Positions 1 to 8,628 of a stretch of DNA of 64,000 nucleotides are shown here, piece after piece. Source of the DNA: Paracoccus denitrificans (lineage in GTDB: Bacteria > Pseudomonadota > Alphaproteobacteria > Rhodobacterales > Rhodobacteraceae); NCBI RefSeq assembly GCF_900100045.1, contig NZ_FNEA01000008.1, forward strand, positions 124,001-188,000, read 5' to 3'. The notes beneath the pieces are model-generated. The model was given only the letters and a program-made list of their open reading frames with translations. It made no database searches and was not told the DNA's origin. The stretch's first letter is position 1. Each line of letters starts with the position of its first letter. The position numbers were made by a program, and so were the translations under genes.

Positions 1-665
1 CGCACCTCGTTCCACAGCACCTGGCAGGTGGCGCAGGAACAATAGCGCGCCCCTTCGGCGCCGATGCTTTCGGTCACCAGGCTGGCGACCGGCCGGCCGC
101 CGCAGGCCGGGCAGGTGCCGGTGCGGATCGGCACCAGTTGCGCGGCATCCAGCATCGCCGCCTGCATCGCGGCATGGACCTGCAAGGCGGCGGCGGCGAA
201 AAGATGCGGGGCCACGCTGTCCTCGGGGATGGTGTCGGCCAGCACATTGCCCATCACCCAGCCCAGATCCAAGGGCTCGGCCGCCTGCAATGCCACCAGC
301 GCCAGCCGGGCGGGTTCGGGCATCTCAAGGGACGCGAGCCGCTCCAGCAGCAGGGGCAGCGCCTGTGCCAGCCCCTCGCGCATGGCATTGCGGTCGAGCG
401 GCGGCATGCGGCTGGCGCGGGCGAGTTCGATCCGCTCGGGCGGCAACGGTTCGGGCTGGGGCAATTCGCGGGCCAGATCGGCCTGCGCCCGGCAGATGCC
501 GGCCAGAAAGCGCAGATAGGGCGCAAGGTTCGGGCTGTGCCCGGCCAGGAAATCGAACCGCTCGGCGCGGGTCGAGAACAGCGCCACGGGCTGGGGCAGG
601 CGCGCCAGCGGAACCTTGGCGACGCCGCCGATCATCGAGGGATCGGGTTTCAGGGCAGTGGACAT
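1..665 (-). CDS. fdhE: FdhE, formate dehydrogenase accessory protein (partial)
   Basis: FdhE is a cytoplasmic iron-binding rubredoxin-like factor needed for maturation of respiratory formate dehydrogenases. The gene starts at the ATG at 665 (MSTALKPDPS) and runs off the left edge after about 221 codons, so roughly the last quarter of a usual 300-residue FdhE is missing. Visible are the helical N-terminal half and two Cys pairs near the break: CPAC (about residues 184-187) and CSCATC (about 208-213), matching the paired CxxC motifs of the family. It is the last visible gene of fdoG-fdoH-fdoI-fdhE, 24 bases after fdoI. selA and selB often follow in such operons, but that part is outside the window. 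Confidence 0.9.
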   Translation of the reverse strand, partial: MSTALKPDPSMIGGVAKVPLARLPQPVALFSTRAERFDFLAGHSPNLAPYLRFLAGICRAQADLARELPQPEPLPPERIELARASRMPPLDRNAMREGLAQALPLLLERLASLEMPEPARLALVALQAAEPLDLGWVMGNVLADTIPEDSVAPHLFAAAALQVHAAMQAAMLDAAQLVPIRTGTCPACGGRPVASLVTESIGAEGARYCSCATCQVLWNEV

Positions 666-689
666 GGCTTCCTTTCGGATCGCTTTGCT

Positions 690-1376
690 CTACTCTGCCG
701 GGCCGCCTCCCTCGCGTCCAGCCAGTTCGCGCAGCCATTTGCGATGGTGCCGCCAGGCCCAGCCGCCGGTCACCGTGCCGCGCGTCATGGCGCGGATGGT
801 GCCCCGCGTCCAGATCGCCGCATAGACGTGCAGGATGAAGGTCAGAATGATCGCCACCGCCGCCAGCGCATGGATCAGCACCGCCCAGCGCCGCACCGGG
901 ATCGAGACCAGGTCGGGGAAATATTGCTGCCAGATCATCACGCCCGACACGATCAGCACCGCGATCAGCACCGACATGGCCCAGAAGACGAATTTCTGCC
1001 CGGCATTGTATTTGCCAAGCTCGGGCAGTTTCTCCTCTTCGCCGCGGACGACCTCGCCGATATGGCTGACCCAGGTGCGATCCTCGGGGCGGGGCAGGTT
1101 CAGCCGCCACATCTGCAAGAACAGCAACAGGAAGCTGAAGAACAGCAGCACGCCGACAAAGGGATGCAGCCAGCGCGTCGTCTGCCCGCCGCCGAACAGC
1201 CCGGTCAGGAAGTAGAGCGAGGGGTGGAACAGCGCCAGCCCCGAAAGCAGCAGCACGATCAGGCTGGCCGCCGTCACCCAGTGGTTCAGCCGGGTGATGC
1301 CGCGATAGCGGCTGACCGTGACCGGATGCCGGCTTTCGATATGGTCGCCCGGTTGCGAGAACATGCGTTTCGGCAT
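690..1376 (-). CDS. fdoI: Formate dehydrogenase cytochrome b556 (gamma) subunit
   Basis: Membrane cytochrome b subunit that takes electrons from FdoH and reduces quinone. About 228 residues with four hydrophobic segments (for example VTAASLIVLLLSGLALF, VLLFFSFLLLFLQMW, VLIAVLIVSGVMIW and the last before HVYAAIW) and conserved His residues that would bind two b hemes (TRLNHW, WLHPF, LIHALAA, LHVYAAIW). The ATG at 1376 shares one base with the fdoH stop and is preceded by GGGAGG; a GTG one codon upstream (1379) is possible. Third gene of the fdo operon. Confidence 0.92.
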   Translation of the reverse strand: MPKRMFSQPGDHIESRHPVTVSRYRGITRLNHWVTAASLIVLLLSGLALFHPSLYFLTGLFGGGQTTRWLHPFVGVLLFFSFLLLFLQMWRLNLPRPEDRTWVSHIGEVVRGEEEKLPELGKYNAGQKFVFWAMSVLIAVLIVSGVMIWQQYFPDLVSIPVRRWAVLIHALAAVAIILTFILHVYAAIWTRGTIRAMTRGTVTGGWAWRHHRKWLRELAGREGGGPAE

Positions 1377-2374
1377 CACAGCACCTCCCTTCCCGGCGGG
1401 ACCGGGGGTTCGCGCGCCTCGACCAGTTCCTCGGCATGGGTTTCATCCTCGGCCGAGACCTTGTTGGCGCGTGTCATCAGCCCGTGCAGGACCGAGCCGA
1501 TGGCCGCCGCACCGATGGCGGCCAGGCCCAGCGTCTTGGTCACGCCCTTCCAGCCCTCGACCACCGGCGAGATGCGCGGCTCCTCGGGCAGGTTGGAGTA
1601 AAGCGAGGGCTGGTCCGCATGATGCAGCACATAGAAGACATGCGTGCCGCCCACCCCCTGCGGATCATAGATGCCGGCATTGTCGTAGCCGCGCGACTTC
1701 AGGTCCTCGACCCGCGCTTCGGCATGGGCCAGCATGTCCTCCTTGGTGCCGAAGACGATGGCCTGGGTAGGGCAGGCCTTGGCGCAGGCCGGACCCTGGC
1801 CTACCGCCACCCGGTCCGAACACAGCGTGCATTTGTAGCTGACATGGGTTTTCTGGCTGATGCGCGGGATGTTGAACGGACAGCCCGTCACGCAATAGCC
1901 GCAGCCGATGCAGTTCTCGTGGATGAAATCCACGATGCCGTTCGAATATTGCACGATGGCGCCGGGGGCCGGGCAAGCCTTGAGACAGCCCGGATCGGCG
2001 CAATGCATGCAGCCGTCCTTGCGGATCAACCATTCGAAATCGCCGGTCTGCGGGTTCTCGTATTCGGAAAACCGCATCAGGGTGAACATGTCGGGCGTCA
2101 GGTCGTGCGGGTTTTCGTAAAGGCCGACGTTCTGCTCGATCTCGGGATAGGTGTCGTTCCATTCGGCGCAGGCCGATTGGCACGCCTTGCAGCCGATGCA
2201 TTTCGACACGTCGATCAGCTTGGCCACCGGCGTCAACTCGCGCGTCGGCGGCGGCAGGTCGGGCATAGCCGAGGAACGGACGACATCGCCCGGCCCCAGG
2301 TTGGCCTGCATCGGCTGCACCGGCGGGTTCGAGACCGCCGTGCGCGGGCTGTCGAGGTTCGGGTCCGTCGTCAT
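1376..2374 (-). CDS. fdoH: Formate dehydrogenase iron-sulfur (beta) subunit
   Basis: Electron-transfer subunit between the molybdenum subunit and cytochrome b. The 332 residues contain four Cys clusters for four [4Fe-4S] centres: CIGCKACQSAC, CMHCADPGCLKACP, CIGCGYCVTGCP and CTLC with CAKACP. A C-terminal hydrophobic segment (GLAAIGAAAIGSVLHGLM, about residues 280-300) would anchor it in the membrane, as in E. coli FdnH and FdoH. The start ATG overlaps the fdoG stop as ATGA. The N-terminal 45 residues before the first cluster are Pro/Ser-rich and poorly constrained. Confidence 0.94.
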   Translation of the reverse strand: MTTDPNLDSPRTAVSNPPVQPMQANLGPGDVVRSSAMPDLPPPTRELTPVAKLIDVSKCIGCKACQSACAEWNDTYPEIEQNVGLYENPHDLTPDMFTLMRFSEYENPQTGDFEWLIRKDGCMHCADPGCLKACPAPGAIVQYSNGIVDFIHENCIGCGYCVTGCPFNIPRISQKTHVSYKCTLCSDRVAVGQGPACAKACPTQAIVFGTKEDMLAHAEARVEDLKSRGYDNAGIYDPQGVGGTHVFYVLHHADQPSLYSNLPEEPRISPVVEGWKGVTKTLGLAAIGAAAIGSVLHGLMTRANKVSAEDETHAEELVEAREPPVPPGREVL

Positions 2375-5300
2375 GACACGGCCTCCCCTGTCGCGGGTTC
2401 GATATTGACCAGGAACGCCTTGAATTCAGGCGTTTCCACATTGGCGTCGCCGACAAAGGGCGTCAGGCTGTTCGGCCCGAACCCCTTGCGCGCCGCACCC
2501 ATGAAGCCCCAATGCAGCGGGATGCCGATGACATGCACCAGCTTGTCGCCGCATTGCATCGGCTTCAGCCGGCCGGTCACCAACGCCTTGGCCTTGACCT
2601 CGCCCCGCTTGGACCAGACCCGCACCCAGCCGCCTCGCCGGATGCCCTTTTCGGCGGCCAGCTCTTCGCTGATCTCGACGAAGAACTCGGGCTGCAAGGC
2701 CGCGTTGATGCGGTTGTGCTTGGTCCAGTAGTGGAAATGCTCGGTCAGGCGATACGAGGTCGCCGCGATCGGGAATTCCTCGCTGGTGGCGAATTGCTCG
2801 GCATCGCTGGCAAAGACCCGCGCCACCGGGTTGCCGCGCATCTGCGGGTTGAACACGTTGGCGATGGGCGACTCGAACGGCTCCATATGCGTCGGGAAGG
2901 GACCGTCGCGCATCATGCCCCGCGTGAACAGGCGCGAGACGCCCTCCTGGTTCATGATGAACGGACCGACATCGCCGGGCTTGGCCGTGGGCGCGATGTC
3001 GGGCACGTCGTAGCCGGTCCATTTCTCGCCATCCCATTCCAGCAGCTTGCGAGAGGGATCCCAGGGCCGGCCCTGCATATCCGCCGAGGCCCGATTGTAG
3101 AGAATCCGCCGGTTCAGCGGCCAGGAAAAGGTCCAGTTCGGATAGGCGCCGGTCTCGTCGGGGTCGGCATTGTCCCGGCGGGCCATGTTGTTGCCGTCCT
3201 CGTTCCAGCAGCCGGAATAGATCCAGCAGGCGCCCATGGTCGAGCCGTCGTCGCGATACTGGCTGAAGTTCAGAAGCTGCTTGCCCCTGGCGGTCAGCAG
3301 TTTCGTCGGGTCGGCGGTGTCGTAGACATCCTCCAGCGCCCGGCCGTTCATCTCCTTGGCCAGTTCCTCGGGCGAGGGCTCGTCGGGATCGGCATAGTTC
3401 CAGGTCAGGTTCAGGATCGGGTCGGGGAACACGCCGCCTTCTTCCTGATAGAGCTTTTTCACCCGCAGGAAGATCTGCGCCATGATCCAGGTGTCATGCC
3501 TGGCCTGGCCGGGCGGGGTCGCCGCCGACCAGTGCCATTGCAGCCAGCGCCCCGAATTGACCAGCGCGCCGTCGTCCTCGGCAAAGCAGGACGAGGGCAG
3601 TTCCAGCACTTCGGTCTGGATCGAGGCGGTGTCCACGTCGTTGTGCTCGCCGTGGTTTTCCCAGAAATGCGCCGTCTCGGTCTCAAGCGGGTCCATGACC
3701 ACCAGAAGCTTCAGCTTGCTGAGCGCCTCCGTGACCTTGGCCCGGTTCGGAAAGGACAGGAGCGGGTTGAAGCCCTGGCAGAAATACAGGTTCACCTGTC
3801 CCGCATTCATCAGCTCGAACATGCGCAGGATGTCATAGGTCGGCACGTCCAGCTTGGGCAGGTAGTGATAGGCCCAGTCGTTCTCGGCCGTGGCGGCGTC
3901 GCCCCACATCGCCTTCATGAAGCTGACCATGAACTTGGGATAGTTCTGCCAATAGCTGGTCTGGCCCGGACGCAGCGGCTTGAAGCTGCGGCTGGACATG
4001 TAGGTCTGCCAGTCCGGCTCTTTCTCGGTCGGGATGTTCAGATAGCCGGGGATCAGGTTCGACATCAGCCCGATATCGGTCAGGCCCTGGATGTTGGAAT
4101 GGCCCCGCAGCGCGTTCATCCCGCCGCCCCGGACGCCGATATTGCCCAGGATCAGCTGCAGCATCGCCATGCCGCGGATGTTCTGCGCCCCTTTCGAGTG
4201 CTGGGTCCAGCCAAGCGCATACATCGAGGTCATGGTCTTGTCGGGCGCCGAGCATTCGCCGATCATCTCGGCGATTTTCAGGAAGCGATCCCTGGGCGTG
4301 CCGCAAACCTCCTCGACCAGTTCGGGCGTATAGCGCGAGACATGCTCCTTGAGCAGGCTCCAGACGCAGCGCGGATGCTCCAGCGCCATGTCCACGGCGG
4401 CAAAGCCGTCCTCGCCGATCACGTAGTCCCAGCTCGACTTGTCATAATCGCGCTTTTCCGGGTCGTAGCCGGTGAACAGCCCGTCGCTCCAGCCGTATTC
4501 GTCCTTCACGATCAGGGGGGCGTTGGTGAAGTTCTTCACATAGTCCCACTGCACCTTGTCGTTCTGGATCAGCCAGTTGATCATCGCCATCAGGAAGACG
4601 ATGTCCGAACCGGGCCGGATCGGCGCATAATAGTCGGCTACCGAAGCCGTGCGGGTAAAGCGCGGATCCACCACGATCAGCCTGGCGCCGCGCGTGGCCT
4701 TGGCTTCGGTCACCCATTTGAAGCCGCAGGGATGCGCTTCGGCGGCATTGCCGCCCATGACGACAACGAGGTCGGTATTCTTGATGTCGGTCCAGGAGTT
4801 GGTCATCGCTCCACGGCCAAATGTCGGGCCCAAACTGGACACCGTGGGGCCGTGTCAGACGCGCGCCTGGTTGTCGAATCCGACGATCCCCATGGACCTG
4901 ACCACCTTGTAGGTCAGCCATGCGGTTTCATTGGTGGTGGCCGAGGCCGCCAGATAGCCGGTGGTGGTCCAGCGGTTGACGGGCACGCCGTCGTCGTTGG
5001 TCAGCACCATGTTGGCGTCGCGGTCGTCCTTGAGTGCGCGGGCGATCTTGTCCAGCGCCTCTTCCCAGGAAATCTCCTCGAAGCTCGCCGCGCCGGGGCG
5101 GCGAATGCGGGGCGTGGTCAGCCGCGTCTCGGCATTGACGAAATCCTTCAGCGCCGCGCCTTTCGGGCAAAGCGTGCCGCGGTTGGTCGGGTGGTCCGCA
5201 TCGCCCTCGATATGCACCACTTTGGCCTCTTCGCCGGCCTTCAGGTCGCCGTCCGAATAGATGATGATGCCGCAGGCCACCGAGCAATAGGGGCAGGTGT

Positions 5301-5454
5301 TGCGCGTCTCGGTCGTCGAGGCCAGCTTGAAGGCGCGCACATGCGCCTGTTCCGCCGCCTCGGCTCCGCCGAAGCCCATGGCCCCCAGCGATGTCGCCGC
5401 GACACCCGCACCCGCCAGTTTCAGGAAACCGCGCCGCGAGAGGTCGATATTCAT
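2371..5454 (-). CDS. fdoG: Selenocysteine-containing formate dehydrogenase major (alpha) subunit
   Basis: Mo/W-bis-MGD enzyme oxidising formate to CO2, exported by the Tat path. The reading frame is 1028 codons with one in-frame TGA at 4857-4855, codon 200. Upstream lie a twin-arginine signal (SRRGFLKLAGAG, residues 6-17) and a [4Fe-4S] motif (CPYCSVAC, later GTLCPKG). Right after the TGA the frame continues HGPTVSSLGPTFGRGAMTN, the sequence that follows Sec in E. coli FdnG/FdoG, so the TGA is read as selenocysteine, the active-site Mo ligand. The rest shows the molybdopterin oxidoreductase and dinucleotide-binding folds. AAGGAGG precedes the ATG at 5454. First gene of fdoGHI-fdhE. An annotation pipeline would wrongly split it into two proteins at 4855. 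Confidence 0.95.
4820..4857 (-). promoter_or_regulatory. Bacterial SECIS element for Sec codon of fdoG
   Basis: The RNA starting at the TGA (counted from U1) can form a hairpin with GG (15-16) pairing to CC (30-31) and CC (20-21) pairing to GG (27-28), leaving loop AGUUU. U17 is unpaired and G23-U24 lie in the apical loop. These are the positions known to be needed for SelB binding in the E. coli fdhF SECIS. A competing stem GGCCC/GGGCC also exists, so the fold should be checked by computation. Confidence 0.7.
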
Positions 5455-5495
5455 CGTGCCCTCCTTTTGCCTGTCGAAGAGATAGGTACGGGGTC

Positions 5496-5524
5496 AGGAT
5501 CGCGCGGTATGGTAGTTCTGTCAA
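5496..5524 (-). promoter_or_regulatory. Possible sigma-70 promoter of the fdo operon
   Basis: On the minus strand a perfect TTGACA (5524-5519) is followed after 17 bases by GATCCT (5501-5496), about 40 bases upstream of the fdoG start. The -10 element is weak, so this is only a candidate. Confidence 0.3.
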
Positions 5525-5534
5525 GCTTGGCACG

Positions 5535-5559
5535 AAAAAGGCGCAGCCGTGGCCGCGCC
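5535..5559 (-). terminator. Rho-independent terminator of gbcAB
   Basis: On the minus strand, GGCGC and GCGCC arms (5555-5559 and 5540-5544) with extra GGC/GCC pairing inside form a stem followed directly by TTTTT (5539-5535). It lies about 50 bases after the gbcB stop and separates that transcript from fdoG. Confidence 0.7.
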
Positions 5560-5606
5560 CTCAAGTTCTTGTTATTCCGTTGTGTTTATTGTTGCATAAC
5601 GAAGGC

Positions 5607-6683
5607 TCAGACCTCGACTGAGACTGCCCCGATCGGATGCGAGCAGCAGGCCAGGATATAGCCTTCCTCGATGTCCTCGTCGGTGATGCCGCCGTTATGG
5701 ACCATATGCACCTCGCCGGCGGTCTTCCTGACCTTGCAGGTGCCGCAAAGGCCGAAGGTGCAGCCCGAGGGGATGTTGAGCCCGTTGGCCTTGGCGACCG
5801 CCAACACCGTGTCGGTTTCCTGGCACTTCGCCACCACGCCCGAGCTTTCGAAGGTGATCTGGGCAGCGCTTTCCTCGTCCGGGACCACGTCGTCCAGCAC
5901 CGGCGCCTCGGCCTCGTTGCGGATGGGCGCACCGAAGCTTTCCTGGTGATAGTGGTCCATGTCGAAGCCCAGGGCGATCAGCATGTCGCGCACCGCCTGC
6001 ATGAAGGGCTCGGGTCCACAACAGAACACCTCGCGCTCCAGGTAATCCGGCGCCATCAGACCCAGCATGATCTGGTTCAGCCGGCCGCGATAACCGTGCC
6101 AGGTGCGGAACGGGTCGGATTCCTCGACCGCGAAGCGCAGTTGCAGGCCCGGCACGCGGTCGGCCATGCCCTCCAGCCGCTGGCGAAAGATGATGTCGGC
6201 CGGCGCGCGCGCGGCATGGACGAAGACGATGTCCGGCATCTCGCCCGAATCCCAGGCCCAGGTGGTCATCGACATCACCGGCGTGATGCCCGAGCCGGCC
6301 GAGATGAACAGGTATTTCGGCGCCTCGTGCCGGACGAAGGAAAAGATCCCCGCCGGCCCAAAGGCCTTCAGCCGCATCCCCGGTCGCAGATGGTCGATCA
6401 TCCAGCGCCCGCCGACGCTGCCCGGCTGCGCCTTGACCGTGACCGAGATCGACAGCGGCCGCGAGGGGCTGGAGCTGATCGTATAGGTCCGCTGCACGTT
6501 GCCGCCGGGGACCGGCAGGTCCAGCGTGACGAACTGGCCGGGCTGGTAGTCGAAATAGGCCCCAGAAGGCGCGCGGAAGGTGAAGGTGGCGGTGTCCGAG
6601 GTCTCGGGCACCACCATCGCGCATTCCAGCGGCTCGTCATCCTTCCACGGCCGGTCGCCGAATGCCTTGACCAGGACTGCCAT
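5607..6683 (-). CDS. gbcB: Glycine betaine monooxygenase-type reductase (FAD/NAD, 2Fe-2S)
   Basis: Electron-supplying partner of the Rieske oxygenase next to it. The 358 residues show a ferredoxin-reductase FAD domain (YFDYQPGQFVTLDLP, then the flavin-binding RTYTISSSPS), an NAD-binding domain (KYLFISAGSGITPVMSM; CCGPEPFM) and a C-terminal plant-type [2Fe-2S] ferredoxin domain (PSGCTFGLCGTCK, then ACCSHP near the end). This order matches GbcB and the hybrid reductases of betaine, carnitine and stachydrine demethylases. Its ATG shares one base with the gbcA stop (TAATG). A terminator follows. The family is clear, the exact substrate is not. Confidence 0.8.
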   Translation of the reverse strand: MAVLVKAFGDRPWKDDEPLECAMVVPETSDTATFTFRAPSGAYFDYQPGQFVTLDLPVPGGNVQRTYTISSSPSRPLSISVTVKAQPGSVGGRWMIDHLRPGMRLKAFGPAGIFSFVRHEAPKYLFISAGSGITPVMSMTTWAWDSGEMPDIVFVHAARAPADIIFRQRLEGMADRVPGLQLRFAVEESDPFRTWHGYRGRLNQIMLGLMAPDYLEREVFCCGPEPFMQAVRDMLIALGFDMDHYHQESFGAPIRNEAEAPVLDDVVPDEESAAQITFESSGVVAKCQETDTVLAVAKANGLNIPSGCTFGLCGTCKVRKTAGEVHMVHNGGITDEDIEEGYILACCSHPIGAVSVEV

Positions 6684-7921
6684 TATTCCGCCGCCATGGC
6701 CGGACGCGGCGACAGGCGATCCATCATCTGCCGCACATACCAGTCGACGAAATGGATCACGCCCTCTTCCTGGTTGGGGGAATAGGGGCCGGGCTCATAG
6801 GCGGGGGACAGGATACCCTTCTGGTTCTCCTCGACCACGCGGCGGTCCTCGTCGTTGGTCGCCAGCCACACCTCGGTCAGCTTTTGCAGGTCGTAGTCGA
6901 CCCCTTCGACCGCATCCTTGTGGACCAGCCATTTCGAGGTCACCTCGGTCTCGGTGGGCGAGATCGGCAGCAGGCGGAACACGATGGCATGGTCGGGCAG
7001 GAAATGGTTCCAGCTCGACGGGAAGTGATAGAACATCAGGCTGCCCGCATCGTTCCACGGGATCGTGCCCATGCGCCGGTTCACCGCCGCCTTGGTGGAC
7101 ATGGTAAAGCTTTCGGCATTGTTCAGCAGCGGCACGCGGGCAAAGCGCCATTGCATCCCCGGCTCGTTCACGAAGCGCGCGGGCAGGCCGGCCTTGTCGC
7201 AGCGGTTCCAATGCGACAGGATCTCGGGCGAGGCGGCATTCGGCCCCTCCATCACCGTCATCAGCGGGTTGTCGGAATAGGTCCGGCAAAGCGAGGGATG
7301 GCTGCCGCCGCAGTGATAGCATTCGCGGTTGTTCTCGATCACCAGCTTCCAGTTGCCCTTCTCGACGATGGTCGAGGTAAAGGCGACCTTGGCGTTCGAC
7401 AGGTCGCTTGCGCCGACATAGTCGCGCAGGAAACCGCCGAGCTGCTCGAAATCCGGCGGATCGTCGGCCAGGCAGATGAAGACCATGCCGCCCTCGGTCC
7501 GGCAATGCACCGGCTTCAGGCTGAATTTCGACGGATCGAAATCGGGGCCCATGTCGCGGGCGAACAGAAGCTTGCCGTCGAGGTCATAGGTCCATTGGTG
7601 ATAGGGGCAGACCAGCTTGGGCGACGTGCCGTTCTGCTTGGGGCAAAGCCGCTGGCCACGATGGCGGCAGACGTTGTGAAAGGCGCGGATCTGCCCGTCG
7701 GCACCGCGCACGATCACCACCGGATATTCGCCGATCTGCAGGGTGGCGTGGTTGCCGGTCTTGGGGATGTCGCAGGAAGGAATGGCGAAGAGCCATTCGC
7801 GATACCAGAGGTTTTCCAGATCGGCATGAAAGACGCCCTCGTCGCAGTAGAGGTCGCGGCTGAGCGAGAAGTTCTTCCGCCGGTTGGCGAGCTGGTCCAG
7901 GATTTCAGCTGTGTTCAGCAT
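6683..7921 (-). CDS. gbcA: Rieske non-heme iron oxygenase, glycine betaine demethylase type
   Basis: Alpha-subunit oxygenase of 412 residues. The Rieske [2Fe-2S] site is CRH (in NVCRHRGQRLCP) and CPYH (in VCPYHQW) near residues 85-115. The catalytic domain has the mononuclear iron ligands in ENNRECYHCGGSHPSLC and a C-terminal Asp region. By family (GbcA of Pseudomonas, stachydrine demethylase of rhizobia) it would hydroxylate an N-methyl group of glycine betaine or a close relative, releasing formaldehyde and a demethylated product. In this window formaldehyde and formate would be handled by flhA/fghA and fdoGHI. It is translationally coupled to gbcB. The preceding gene-free region is probably oriC, so its promoter lies at the edge of the origin. 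Confidence 0.75.
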   Translation of the reverse strand: MLNTAEILDQLANRRKNFSLSRDLYCDEGVFHADLENLWYREWLFAIPSCDIPKTGNHATLQIGEYPVVIVRGADGQIRAFHNVCRHRGQRLCPKQNGTSPKLVCPYHQWTYDLDGKLLFARDMGPDFDPSKFSLKPVHCRTEGGMVFICLADDPPDFEQLGGFLRDYVGASDLSNAKVAFTSTIVEKGNWKLVIENNRECYHCGGSHPSLCRTYSDNPLMTVMEGPNAASPEILSHWNRCDKAGLPARFVNEPGMQWRFARVPLLNNAESFTMSTKAAVNRRMGTIPWNDAGSLMFYHFPSSWNHFLPDHAIVFRLLPISPTETEVTSKWLVHKDAVEGVDYDLQKLTEVWLATNDEDRRVVEENQKGILSPAYEPGPYSPNQEEGVIHFVDWYVRQMMDRLSPRPAMAAE

Positions 7922-7936
7922 GGCTTGATTCCGTCA

Positions 7937-7973
7937 CAAAGGGGCATCCTGCGCAAAGCATTGCACCCCTTTG
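7937..7973. promoter_or_regulatory. Inverted repeat upstream of gbcA (possible operator)
   Basis: CAAAGGGG (7937-7944) and CCCCTTTG (7966-7973) form a perfect 8-bp inverted repeat with centres 29 bases apart, 16 to 52 bases upstream of the gbcA start. The spacing suits either a regulator dimer or a leader hairpin. No regulator gene is adjacent. Confidence 0.35.
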
Positions 7974-8239
7974 CCCTGCCGTAACTTGCCAAATGCGACG
8001 CCCGGATGACGGAAACGGACATCGGCCGGTTTTGCGCCTCGCCGCAGCGTGCCGCAACGAGGCGAGCGGCACACCGCAGAGCGAAACGGTGCGCAGGCAG
8101 CCGAATGTCGCGACAAGCAGATGATCCTGTTCTCGATCCGCCGCCGGCGGCTTGCAGCAACCCTTTCCCCGGGAGTCTTTCAAGGGACTATTCCCGGGAC
8201 GGACGGCCTCCGTCCGGTCGCGGGGAGACCCCGCGCGCA

Positions 8240-8605
8240 TAACCCTGTGGATAAGCCGGGGCGACTCAGGGGGCGGGATCTGTGGAGATTGCGCCCCTTC
8301 CTCCTGCCCTCCAGATCCGATGAGAGGACAGAGCATGAACGAAGCCGGTTTCTCCACATGTCCAAAACCTGTCAGAAACAGCCCACAAGCTGTGGAAAAG
8401 AAAAATTTTCACAAACTTATCCACAGGTGCATTCCAGCTATACCGCTGTTTCCTTGACGTTTTTTCAATAACAGATCTTTAGCGCACGTTTTTTCCCCAA
8501 ATGCCGCCAGCTGGGGAATTTTGTCGTGAAACGGGGGTTTCCCGTCATCCACAGGGCCAACCACAACAACATCCTTATCTTTATCTTTATTTCTTTTTGA
8601 TAGAG
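8240..8605. other. Candidate chromosomal replication origin (oriC)
   Basis: Within the gene-free stretch 7922-8628 there are two perfect DnaA boxes (TTATCCACA at 8417-8425; its complement TGTGGATAA at 8246-8254). Three boxes have one mismatch (TTCTCCACA 8350-8358, TGTGGAAAA 8391-8399, TCATCCACA 8545-8553), and a poorer one is at 8281. AT-rich runs suited to unwinding lie at 8400-8412, 8455-8495 (contains GATCTTTA) and 8569-8603, in otherwise GC-rich DNA. The following genes hemJ, rho, mnmE, mnmG, rsmG, parA and parB are typical origin neighbours in Rhodobacterales. The part 7974-8239 holds two GC-rich inverted repeats (8168-8174/8192-8198 and 8200-8206/8210-8216) and no supported gene. Confidence 0.75.
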
Positions 8606-8628
8606 AGAAGGTGCGCCGGAGGTGTGAC

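Noticed and set aside
4855..4857. fdoG as a pseudogene split by a stop codon
   Set aside because: The stop is TGA at the known Sec site, the SECIS positions match, and the frame continues in a conserved way on both sides.
2512..5661. Very long open frame (over 1000 codons) on the plus strand opposite fdoG
   Set aside because: GC-rich DNA leaves antisense frames open; its translation is His/Gly/Arg-rich without domains, while fdoG is a clear gene.
7905..8457. Open frames in the gene-free region before hemJ
   Set aside because: No ribosome sites, Arg/Cys/Ser-rich translations and overlap with DnaA boxes; read as origin DNA.
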